Of a stretch of 8,324 bases of DNA, positions 1 through 5,196 are shown one piece after another. The notes beneath the pieces were generated by a model, which saw only the letters and a list, made by a program, of their open reading frames with translations, was not told the origin of the DNA and ran no database searches. Each line of letters opens with the position of its first letter. The first letter of the stretch is position 1. Where the stretch lies: the NCBI GenBank assembly GCA_913030785.1, contig CAJWER010000123.1, positions 1-8,324 on the forward strand, given 5' to 3'. The DNA comes from an uncultured Chloroflexota bacterium. Lineage in GTDB: Bacteria; Chloroflexota; Dehalococcoidia; Lucifugimonadales; CAJWER01. A program made the position numbers and the translations under genes.

Positions 1-1107
1 CCCCATATCGATCATCGCCGCCCGTGACGCGGCGTACTCTTTAGAAAGCAGCCCATCGATAGGAACCGCCACGAAGTCCGGGTCGCCGTAGTGGGCCTCG
101 CGGTCTGCCAGGGCAAGCTTCAATGCTTCCGATACCACGTGGACATACTCCGGTGAGTTGTGCCCCAGGGATTGCAGGTCAAAGTGCTCCAGGATATTCA
201 GCGTCTGCAGCAGCACCGCTCCCTGGGACCAGGTCGACTGTGCATGAATCGTGTACCCGGCGAACTCGGTCGCCAGTGGGGTCTCGAAGTCGGAGGAATA
301 GTTGGCGAGGTCGTCCATCTCCAAAATGCCCCCGACACCCTCCGAAGCATCCGCCATAGCCCGAGAGATCCCGCCTTCGTAGAACTCCGCGCGTGCCGCA
401 CGCAGCCCCGCCTCACGATCGCCACGCGTGGCCTGCTCCGCCGATGCCATCGCCTTCAGCGTCCGTGCCAGGCCAGATTGCACCAGCATCGAACCCACCT
501 CCGGCAGCGCGCCACCCTCATAAAACACCTGTGTTCCACCAGGAGGAAATTGGTCGAACTGCTCTTTTGTGGATGACGAGTTGAGGGCGTCGACCATGTA
601 CTGGTAGTGAGGTATGCCAGACTCAGCGTATTCTACGGCCGGCGCCAACACCTCTGAAGCGCTCTTGGTGCCATACTGCTCCAGGATCGACAACGCGGCG
701 TGGACCACCCCCGGTACCGTGAACGACAGTGGGGCCAGCGGCCCCGGCCCGGTCGGAATGGAGTCCAACCCCTTGTCGCGATAGAAGTCCGCCGTGGCTC
801 GACCCGGCGCGACACCCTGCCCAGAGACGGAACGCAGATCGCCACTGGAAGCATCGTGGAGCATGAAGACGCTCTCCGCCCCCAGTGAGTACGAAGCAAT
901 AGGCTCGATTACAGCGGCGGCAAATACTGCAGCGACCATGGCGTCGAAGGCATTGCCCCCCGCGAGAAGCATCCTCATACCAGCCATCGACGTGAGAGGG
1001 TGGCCACTGGAAATGACGCCATGTGTCCCTGACACGACGGGCCTGCCGGTCTTTGGCCTGCCGGTGGCGTCGGTATCTGCCAGTTTCACCGTTTCTGGGT
1101 CCGCCAT
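1..1107 (-). CDS. Gamma-glutamyltransferase-like Ntn-hydrolase (3' end outside window)
   Basis: The minus strand is open for 369 codons from ATG at 1107 to the window edge. Motifs are those of the gamma-glutamyltransferase family: GGNAFDA at residues 50-56, FYEGG at 242-246, LEMDDLANY at 262-270 and YGDPDF at 340-345. The family makes a proenzyme that cleaves itself at a TT or TS motif to expose a Thr nucleophile; here that motif should lie just beyond base 1, so activity cannot be judged. The usual DGRE-type glutamate-binding segment is replaced by SGQGVAPGRA (residues 95-104), and the family's SSGG region reads STWSQGAV (291-298). This points to a divergent GGT-like subfamily that may not use glutathione. 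No signal peptide is evident, so a cytoplasmic location is likely. GGAGG lies 8 nt before the ATG, supporting this start. Family assignment is firm, substrate unknown. Confidence 0.88.
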   Translation of the reverse strand, partial: MADPETVKLADTDATGRPKTGRPVVSGTHGVISSGHPLTSMAGMRMLLAGGNAFDAMVAAVFAAAVIEPIASYSLGAESVFMLHDASSGDLRSVSGQGVAPGRATADFYRDKGLDSIPTGPGPLAPLSFTVPGVVHAALSILEQYGTKSASEVLAPAVEYAESGIPHYQYMVDALNSSSTKEQFDQFPPGGTQVFYEGGALPEVGSMLVQSGLARTLKAMASAEQATRGDREAGLRAARAEFYEGGISRAMADASEGVGGILEMDDLANYSSDFETPLATEFAGYTIHAQSTWSQGAVLLQTLNILEHFDLQSLGHNSPEYVHVVSEALKLALADREAHYGDPDFVAVPIDGLLSKEYAASRAAMIDMG

Positions 1108-1115
1108 CTGTGTTT

Positions 1116-1120
1116 CCTCC
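1116..1120 (-). promoter_or_regulatory. Ribosome binding site of the GGT-like gene
   Basis: On the minus strand GGAGG precedes ATG 1107 by 8 nt. It fixes the start and shows that the acidic, non-hydrophobic N-terminus is real. Confidence 0.7.
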
Positions 1121-1176
1121 GCGATATTTGTGGTGTTAGACGGTCGGCGCCTACTATAACCGCTTAGATTAGGAAA

Positions 1177-1200
1177 CACGCGTCTATATAAACCACGCGT
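1177..1200. repeat. Paired CACGCGT repeats around a TATATAAA core
   Basis: CACGCGT occurs at 1177-1183 and again at 1194-1200, and the embedded ACGCGT is self-complementary, so the site has both direct and dyad symmetry. It encloses CTATATAAA, which could be a -10 box (TATAAA 1187-1192) with a weak TTAGAT -35 at 1164-1169. It lies between divergent genes and could be an operator. This reading is tentative, since short GC-rich repeats also arise by chance. Confidence 0.25.
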
Positions 1201-1214
1201 CGAAAACGTATTTA

Positions 1215-1248
1215 GGCCCTCGTCAACAATTGACGAGGGCCTTTTTTT
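1215..1248 (+). terminator. Perfect rho-independent terminator hairpin
   Basis: GGCCCTCGTCAA (1215-1226) is exactly complementary to TTGACGAGGGCC (1230-1241). The loop is CAA, and the stem is followed by seven Ts (1242-1248). The T-tract sets the orientation as rightward. No gene lies upstream on this strand, as the gene to the left runs the other way, and the hairpin ends only 31 bp before the DUF4395 start. It is therefore an orphan terminator: either the end of a short leader or small RNA starting around 1190-1200, an attenuator for the downstream gene, or the remnant of a lost plus-strand gene. Confidence 0.85.
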
Positions 1249-1279
1249 GCCCAGTCGCATAATGGTATAAAGGAGCACT

Positions 1280-1777
1280 ATGGACCATATAAAGAACGTA
1301 TTCAGCTTTCCTAACCCGGTAAACGATGTCTCCGCCCGGCTGGTCGCAGGGATGGTCGTGGTGCTATCGGTAGCCGCGATAATAACAGGGGAGCCCCTGC
1401 TATTCGCGGCCCTCGTCTATGGATTCGTGGCAAGGGTGGCCACCGGCCCGACCCTGAGCCCAATGGGACTGCTGGCGACTCGCGTCATCGTGCCCGCCTT
1501 GGGCAACCCGAGCCGACCGGTGCCAGGCCCGCCCAAACGCTTTGCTCAAGGGGTCGGGTTGGTCTTCTCCGTAACGGCTTTGCTATTGCTATTGCTAATG
1601 GAGTCCGCTGGCCTCGCAAAGGCGTTGGTGGCAGTCCTAACGATATTCGCATCCCTTGAGGCGTTCGTGGGGTTCTGCGCAGGCTGCTTCGCCTTCAGCC
1701 AGATGATTCGCTTCGGGTTAGTGCCGGAGTCCGTCTGCCGCGAGTGCGTGGTCAGGCCAGCGGCGGAAATCAACTAA
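1280..1777 (+). CDS. DUF4395 family integral membrane protein
   Basis: This 165-residue protein has the DUF4395 pattern: PNPVN at 11-15, RVATGPTLSPMG at 52-63, KRFAQG at 87-92, GFCAGC at 131-136 and a C-terminal CREC at 153-156. About four hydrophobic segments are visible, near residues 20-36, 40-54, 90-108 and 112-132, so it is a small cytoplasmic-membrane protein. The two Cys pairs (C133/C136 and C153/C156) suggest a redox or metal site; DUF4395 genes are often found near thioredoxin- or rhodanese-type genes, but no such neighbour is visible here. Its biochemical role is unknown. AAAGGAG at 1269-1275 is 4 nt before the ATG, a rather tight spacing. The length is normal for the family. An intrinsic terminator lies immediately upstream, so expression may depend on readthrough or on a promoter inside 1250-1270. 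Confidence 0.88.
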   Translation: MDHIKNVFSFPNPVNDVSARLVAGMVVVLSVAAIITGEPLLFAALVYGFVARVATGPTLSPMGLLATRVIVPALGNPSRPVPGPPKRFAQGVGLVFSVTALLLLLLMESAGLAKALVAVLTIFASLEAFVGFCAGCFAFSQMIRFGLVPESVCRECVVRPAAEIN

Positions 1778-1873
1778 GGGGTGCTGCGGACGCTGGATAG
1801 GGCGGGGCAGGATGCCACCTGGTGGGGGACTCTGTAGCCCGAGTTTGGATCCAGAACACACCCCTAGGGCCTG

Positions 1874-1917
1874 CCTCTGCAGCACTTGTGGGGATGTGCA
1901 GAGGGGCATTCGCCCCT
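1874..1917. repeat. Two overlapping inverted repeats
   Basis: CCTCTGCA (1874-1881) pairs with TGCAGAGG (1897-1904), and AGGGGC (1902-1907) pairs with GCCCCT (1912-1917) around an ATTC loop. The two stems share bases 1902-1904 and so compete. AGGGGC-ATTC-GCCCCT resembles the core of dispersed palindromes seen in many environmental genomes; calling it a REP-like element is inference. Confidence 0.5.
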
Positions 1918-1928
1918 ATGCCGGGTGC

Positions 1929-1950
1929 GTGAGGGTGTCCCTCACATATT
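1929..1950 (+). terminator. Candidate terminator downstream of DUF4395
   Basis: GTGAGGG (1929-1935) and CCCTCAC (1939-1945) form a perfect 7-bp stem with a TGT loop, followed by ATATTTTCTT. The 3' tract is T-rich but broken, and the site is about 150 nt beyond the DUF4395 stop. This is a plausible but weak rightward terminator. Confidence 0.4.
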
Positions 1951-1952
1951 TT

Positions 1953-1990
1953 CTTCCTCTTTTTCCGGAGAAAGAGGCGGTAAGAGGAAG
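1953..1990. repeat. Nested, mutually exclusive hairpins
   Basis: CCTCTTTTTCC (1956-1966) pairs with the adjoining GGAGAAAGAGG (1967-1977) apart from one wobble position. The overlapping CTTCCTCTT (1953-1961) is also perfectly complementary to AAGAGGAAG (1982-1990). The left arm can therefore pair with either of two right arms. This may be a terminator with alternative folds or a decayed repeat; no gene follows on the plus strand that it could control. Confidence 0.5.
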
Positions 1991-2051
1991 TATCGCCTGC
2001 AGCTAATTTTGCGCCAGCCCCGACCCTCGGCCGTCACACAAGACCCCACAT

Positions 2052-2088
2052 CCCCAGACCCTTCGCATTCGCTCAGGGTGACATGGGG
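2052..2088. repeat. Long imperfect palindrome of dispersed-repeat type
   Basis: CCCCA (2052-2056) pairs with TGGGG (2084-2088) and ACCCT (2058-2062) pairs with AGGGT (2075-2079), giving a two-step hairpin. On the minus strand the apex reads CCCTGAGCGAATGCGAAGGG, a pattern close to short palindromes dispersed through many environmental bacterial genomes. It sits 19 bp past the amidase stop and may also act as that gene's terminator. The repeat identity is from memory, not from a search. Confidence 0.5.
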
Positions 2089-2106
2089 CATCGACACGCC
2101 GCAGCA

Positions 2107-3525
2107 CTAGGATACTGGCGGTCGCCGGTCGGCCCAGGGCCGTGCTTCCTCAAAGGCTGCCGACGCCGCCAGGACAGTCTCCTCGTCTCCCGGGCGGCCA
2201 ACAATATGCAGCCCTATGGGGAGCCCCTCGGAGTCAAAGCCGCACGGAACGCTGGCTGCGCAATAGCCGATCAGATTGATAACGCTGCTGAACTGCACGT
2301 ATCCCCAGAACGGGTTGACCTCGCGACCGCCTATGATCTCTGGAGGATCGCCAACCGGGAATGCCGTCGTAGCCACGCTGGGTGTCACGACGATGTCGTG
2401 CTTTTCAAACGCATCTGCGAACGAGGCGATGAACCTGTCTCGTTCGCCCAGGGCGCCGAGGTAGTCGGAGCCCGTAACCTGAGCCCCGTCTGCAAACCAG
2501 CGTCGGGTGTAGTCCGTAAGCAGCTCAGTCCGACCGGCCGCCGCATCCTTATACCGGGAGCCCGCGAGAGCGCCGAACATTGTCATGAATGGGTCGTAGG
2601 ACGACTCCAAGGCTAGGCCGGCATCCTCTACATCTGCGCCCAACCCCTCGAACACCTTGACCGCCTCGAGGGTTGAACTTTGCACATCCGGGTCGACCGC
2701 GGCATAGCCGAAATCGGGGCTCCATCCGACCCGCAGGCCCTTTACACCCCTGTCCGTCGCTGCGACGTAGTCGCCGGGTACACTCCGAAGGGAGGATGCG
2801 TCCCTGGGGTCGTGGCCGGCCAACACCTGCAGTAGCAGGGCCGTATCGCGAACCGTCCTGGACATTGGCCCCGACTGGCTGAACAGGTTGGCGAAGGCCG
2901 GACCGGGCGAACCGGCGTAGAACGGAACGCGGCCCTGGGTCGGCTTGATCCCGTAGACACCGCAGAAACTCGCCGGGATGCGTATCGATCCCCCGCCGTC
3001 ACTCCCGGTCGCCAGCGAGCACAGCCCCGCGGCCAGTGACGCTCCCGCACCGCCGCTCGACCCGCCAGTGGTCATGTCTGTGTTCCAGGGATTGCGGCAG
3101 TGGTCACCGAGCTTGTTCTCCGTGTGTCCCAGCAACCCCCACTCCGGCGTGTTTGTCTTGCCAAGGATCGTTGCGCCGGCAGCCCTGACGCGCTCGACCA
3201 CTGCCGAATCCACTTCGGGCACCCTGTCCTTGAACAGCAGCGACCCTCCCGTGGTCCGGATTCCTGCCGTCATCTCCAGGTCCTTGATAGAGATCGGTAT
3301 GCCGTGGAGCGGACCAAGGTCGTCGCCTCGTACTACGTCCTCCTCGGCCTTCCGGGCAGTGGCGATCGCCTGGTCAGCTGCCACGGTCAAGAACGAGTTC
3401 AACTGGTCATCGAGGGAGTCGATGCGGCTCAGGAATAATTCAGTAAGCTCAACCGGCGACAACTCCCGGTCCGCAATGAGTTGCCGGACCCTGGTCGCAG
3501 ATGAAAATGCAAGATCGTTGTCCAC
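2107..3525 (-). CDS. Amidase-signature family hydrolase
   Basis: This is a complete 472-residue amidase-signature enzyme. Counting from the GTG start, the Ser-cisSer-Lys triad is present: Lys81 in PISIKD, cis-Ser156 in GGSSGG, and nucleophile Ser180 in DGGGSIRIP. Also present are GKTNTPEWG (near 122-130) and the C-terminal GLPIGLHIVGRPGDE. The family hydrolyses amides through a serine acyl-enzyme and includes GatA, nicotinamidase-type, aryl-acylamidase and 6-aminohexanoate-cyclic-dimer hydrolases. No gatB or gatC is nearby, so a stand-alone catabolic amidase is more likely than the tRNA amidotransferase subunit. The frame can be extended to TTG 3531, but AGGGAGG touches that codon directly; GTG 3525 lies 6 nt after it and is the better start. 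No signal peptide is seen, so the enzyme is cytoplasmic. The substrate cannot be told from sequence. Confidence 0.93.
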   Translation of the reverse strand: MDNDLAFSSATRVRQLIADRELSPVELTELFLSRIDSLDDQLNSFLTVAADQAIATARKAEEDVVRGDDLGPLHGIPISIKDLEMTAGIRTTGGSLLFKDRVPEVDSAVVERVRAAGATILGKTNTPEWGLLGHTENKLGDHCRNPWNTDMTTGGSSGGAGASLAAGLCSLATGSDGGGSIRIPASFCGVYGIKPTQGRVPFYAGSPGPAFANLFSQSGPMSRTVRDTALLLQVLAGHDPRDASSLRSVPGDYVAATDRGVKGLRVGWSPDFGYAAVDPDVQSSTLEAVKVFEGLGADVEDAGLALESSYDPFMTMFGALAGSRYKDAAAGRTELLTDYTRRWFADGAQVTGSDYLGALGERDRFIASFADAFEKHDIVVTPSVATTAFPVGDPPEIIGGREVNPFWGYVQFSSVINLIGYCAASVPCGFDSEGLPIGLHIVGRPGDEETVLAASAAFEEARPWADRRPPVS

Positions 3526-3531
3526 GCTCAA

Positions 3532-3538
3532 CCTCCCT
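3532..3538 (-). promoter_or_regulatory. RBS that decides the amidase start
   Basis: On the minus strand AGGGAGG immediately precedes TTG 3531 with no spacer, but is 6 nt before GTG 3525. The spacing favours GTG and a protein two residues shorter than the longest frame. Confidence 0.7.
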
Positions 3539-3572
3539 ATGTCGACTCTATCAAGTGCAGCGACATCACTGT

Positions 3573-3601
3573 TTGACCCGTCTATTTCCGACGCCTACAA
3601 T
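3573..3601 (+). promoter_or_regulatory. Sigma70-type promoter for the FmdB gene
   Basis: TTGACC (3573-3578) is a 5/6 match to the -35 consensus and TACAAT (3596-3601) a 5/6 match to the -10, separated by exactly 17 bp. Transcription would start near 3608, about 30 nt before the FmdB ATG. A second CCTACAAT copy at 3616-3623 has no matching -35. The region is divergent with the amidase, so one regulator could act on both. Confidence 0.6.
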
Positions 3602-3638
3602 GTGGGTTAACTGATCCTACAATGGAGCCTCAGGCAAG

Positions 3639-3875
3639 ATGCCCCTCTACGAGTACACCTGCACCATGTGCAAGAACACCTTCGAACGGCTACGCTCGAT
3701 TAGCCGTATGGACGACGACGCAAGCTGTCCGGACTGCGGCAGCACATCGGAGCGCCGCCTCTCGGTGTTCATGTCGTTCTCGACCGGCCCTGACGGTGGC
3801 ACCTCGGGCATAGCCGGTGGCGGAGGTTGCTGCGGCGGTGGAGGCGCGGGTTGCGCCTGCGCGGCCAGCGCGTAG
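3639..3875 (+). CDS. FmdB family zinc-ribbon protein
   Basis: This 78-residue protein begins MPLYEYTC, the usual FmdB/CxxC_CxxC_SSSS opening. Cys8-xx-Cys11 and Cys30-xx-Cys33 would bind one zinc ion. Residues 54-78 form a Gly-rich tail carrying Cys64, Cys65, Cys72 and Cys74, a common kind of tail in this family. Members are named after a putative regulator of formamidase expression, but their molecular role is not established. An amidase gene lies divergently upstream, which fits the historical fmdB-amidase link, although the two families are different and the link here is only suggestive. GGAG at 3624-3627 is 11 nt before the ATG, which is loose, and AGGCAAG just before the start is a poor alternative. 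Confidence 0.88.
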   Translation: MPLYEYTCTMCKNTFERLRSISRMDDDASCPDCGSTSERRLSVFMSFSTGPDGGTSGIAGGGGCCGGGGAGCACAASA

Positions 3876-3889
3876 TCAGCCTGCTCGGC

Positions 3890-3919
3890 CCACCCTCACC
3901 GTCCTGATCCACCCTCACC
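3890..3919 (+). repeat. Direct repeat CCACCCTCACC, two copies
   Basis: Identical 11-mers at 3890-3900 and 3909-3919 lie just before the hairpin at 3925, in the short spacer between converging genes. They are probably part of one low-complexity or dispersed repeat unit. Confidence 0.45.
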
Positions 3920-3924
3920 TCAAT

Positions 3925-3945
3925 CCTCTCCCTCGAAGGGAGAGG
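3925..3945. terminator. Hairpin between converging genes
   Basis: CCTCTCCCT (3925-3933) pairs perfectly with AGGGAGAGG (3937-3945) around CGA. It lies 49 bp after the FmdB stop and 3 bp from the aminotransferase stop. There is no T-tract in either direction, so it is not a standard intrinsic terminator; similar CTCTCCC/GGGAGAG palindromes are dispersed in many genomes. It may end both transcripts or be an inserted repeat. Confidence 0.5.
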
Positions 3946-3948
3946 AGG

Positions 3949-5079
3949 CTAAGCCTCGGCCAGCACCTGCTCCAGCGCCTCCACCAGTCCGTCGATGTGC
4001 TCTGTGCCCATGGGCTGCGAGATCGTGAACTGTATGCCGCCCCTGAGCGAGTACCCCTTCAACAGCAGCCCCATGTTGACCCGGCCCGTCAGCTCGTGAT
4101 CCGGGCCCTCCAGCATGCTGCGGTGGTCTCGGACGGGCTTGCCTGACAGATAGAACGCGGCGGCAGCGCCCTCACTCAAGATCTGGGCGGGCACACCAGC
4201 ACCATCGAAAGTCTTCGCCATCCCTGCGTGTAGTCTCTCCCGCAACCCGTCGAACTGCTCGAATAGCTCGGGGGTCAGCGCCCGCAGGTTCGCCAGGCCC
4301 GCAGCCAGCGTAAAACTGTTACCGGAGAACGTACCGCTCTGGGACAGCCCGGTCGGCTCCCCCGAGTTGTCGATGATTTCCATAAACCGATCTTTGCCGC
4401 CGATTGCGCCGACAGGGAAGCCCCCGCCGAAAGCCTTGCCAAAGTAGGTGATGTCCGGCTCCACGCCTGCGAGCCCCTGGGCCCCAGCGTAGCCGGTTCG
4501 GAAGGTCACTACCTCGTCCATGACCATCGGGATATCCAGCTCTTCTGTTATCTCCCTAATGAAGCGAGTGAAATCGTGAGGCACGTCCAGCAAGCCGCCC
4601 TTGGCGTCGTAGAACACACCGGCGATCTCATCCTTCTGCTCCCTCAGGATCAGCTCGACCGACTCCCTGTCGTTGTAGGGCAGTATTACGGCATCCTCCT
4701 CGGCGGATCGAGACATCCCATCCCATGCGGCCACGGAGTTGGGAGAGTCTGATGGGCCAGCCTGGTCCAAAGGTGTTGACGTGCTGACCTCGAGTGCATC
4801 GTGGCTGCCGTGATACGCCCCCTCGAACTTGGCGATCTTCGGCCGGCCAGTGATGGCGCGCACCATCCTCGTAGCATGCAGGGACGACTCCGTACCCGAG
4901 TTGGTGAAGCGCACCTTGTCTATGGACGGGAACCGCCCGGTGATCTCCTCGGCGATCTCCGCCTCAAGGGTCGTAGGCCCACCCAGACCGAATCCACGCT
5001 CTACCTCCTGCTTGATGGCAGCCACCACGTCGGGGTGGCGAACGCGATGAGCTGCATGCCCATCATCATCCCCTGTCAT
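3949..5079 (-). CDS. HemL-like class III aminotransferase, N-terminally truncated
   Basis: From about residue 15 the 376-residue frame matches glutamate-1-semialdehyde aminomutase-like, PLP-dependent class III aminotransferases. SGTES (61-65) binds the PLP phosphate, Asp188 in MDEV contacts the ring nitrogen, and Lys215 in YFGKAFGGG forms the Schiff base. HemL converts glutamate-1-semialdehyde to 5-aminolevulinate, but many HemL-like paralogues act on other amines, and no haem-synthesis neighbour is present. Family members are about 425-430 residues, so roughly 50-65 residues containing part of the active site and dimer interface are missing. The first 14 residues here are antisense to the ogt remnant, no RBS precedes ATG 5079, and that codon lies opposite the His codon of ogt's PCHR motif. 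It is probably a non-functional 5'-truncated gene, or an intact gene broken only by assembly. Confidence 0.85.
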   Translation of the reverse strand: MTGDDDGHAAHRVRHPDVVAAIKQEVERGFGLGGPTTLEAEIAEEITGRFPSIDKVRFTNSGTESSLHATRMVRAITGRPKIAKFEGAYHGSHDALEVSTSTPLDQAGPSDSPNSVAAWDGMSRSAEEDAVILPYNDRESVELILREQKDEIAGVFYDAKGGLLDVPHDFTRFIREITEELDIPMVMDEVVTFRTGYAGAQGLAGVEPDITYFGKAFGGGFPVGAIGGKDRFMEIIDNSGEPTGLSQSGTFSGNSFTLAAGLANLRALTPELFEQFDGLRERLHAGMAKTFDGAGVPAQILSEGAAAAFYLSGKPVRDHRSMLEGPDHELTGRVNMGLLLKGYSLRGGIQFTISQPMGTEHIDGLVEALEQVLAEA

Positions 5080-5178
5080 CGGGTGGTGGCCGCGGGTGGC
5101 GGTTTAGGGGGCTGTTCGGCAGGGTGTGGTTTAGATACAAAACGGGCTTTGCTCGCTCTCGAAGAGCGGGACATATAA
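5029..5178 (+). pseudogene. ogt: C-terminal remnant of O6-methylguanine-DNA methyltransferase
   Basis: From base 5029 the plus frame reads VGVANAM, then PIIIPCHRVV, GGGLGG and DTKRALLALEE, ending at TAA 5176-5178. This is the signature end of the Ogt/MGMT suicide DNA-repair protein; the methyl-accepting Cys is the TGT at 5074-5076 in PCHR. The rest of the protein is absent: upstream bases are antisense aminotransferase. The NP pair normally just before the IIIPCHR strand seems to be missing (AMSCMPIII), suggesting a further small deletion or divergence, and a Cys replaces the usual Tyr after LGG. Only about 49 codons survive and no start with an RBS is available, so it cannot make a working repair protein. 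The QOR-type start follows 18 bp later and was probably its natural operon neighbour. Confidence 0.85.
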
Positions 5179-5180
5179 AC

Positions 5181-5190
5181 GAAGGGGAGA
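5181..5190 (+). promoter_or_regulatory. RBS of the chimeric QOR/AKR frame
   Basis: GAAGGGGAGA ends 6 nt before ATG 5197. It is a strong site belonging to the original quinone oxidoreductase gene, so the chimeric frame downstream could be translated. Confidence 0.65.
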
Positions 5191-5196
5191 CACACC

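Larger units (their letters stand above)
1778..2106. other. Gene-free convergent spacer with several hairpins
   Basis: This 329-bp stretch lies between the converging DUF4395 and amidase genes. No open frame in it resembles a protein. It holds a run of inverted repeats, listed separately at 1874-1917, 1929-1945, 1953-1990 and 2052-2088, so it most likely serves as a two-way transcription stop and a landing place for small palindromic repeats. Confidence 0.7.

Noticed and set aside
123..1159. Several plus-strand frames of 60-140 codons over the left end
   Set aside because: They lie opposite the GGT-like gene, which is continuous for 369 codons with family motifs; the plus-strand products look like shadow translations.
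1230..1263. Promoter made of TTGACG 1230-1235 and CATAAT 1258-1263 for DUF4395
   Set aside because: The spacer is 22 bp, well outside the usual 16-18 bp, and the -35 would be buried in the terminator stem.
1953..1990. Riboswitch or translational switch from alternative hairpins
   Set aside because: There is no downstream plus-strand gene to control, and no known aptamer pattern was recognised.
2083..2616. 177-codon plus-strand frame across the amidase 3' end
   Set aside because: It starts inside a palindrome and runs antisense to conserved amidase residues; no recognisable motif.
2978..3610. Long plus-strand open frame opposite the amidase start and spacer
   Set aside because: It is antisense to a well-supported enzyme with an intact catalytic triad, is rich in Ser, Pro and Arg typical of antisense GC-rich DNA, and has no RBS or family motif.
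5038..5079. First 14 residues of the aminotransferase frame as a genuine N-terminus
   Set aside because: They are encoded antisense to the ogt active-site segment, lack an RBS and do not match the family's N-terminal region; the GHA at residues 7-9 resembling the GHxHP motif is probably coincidence.
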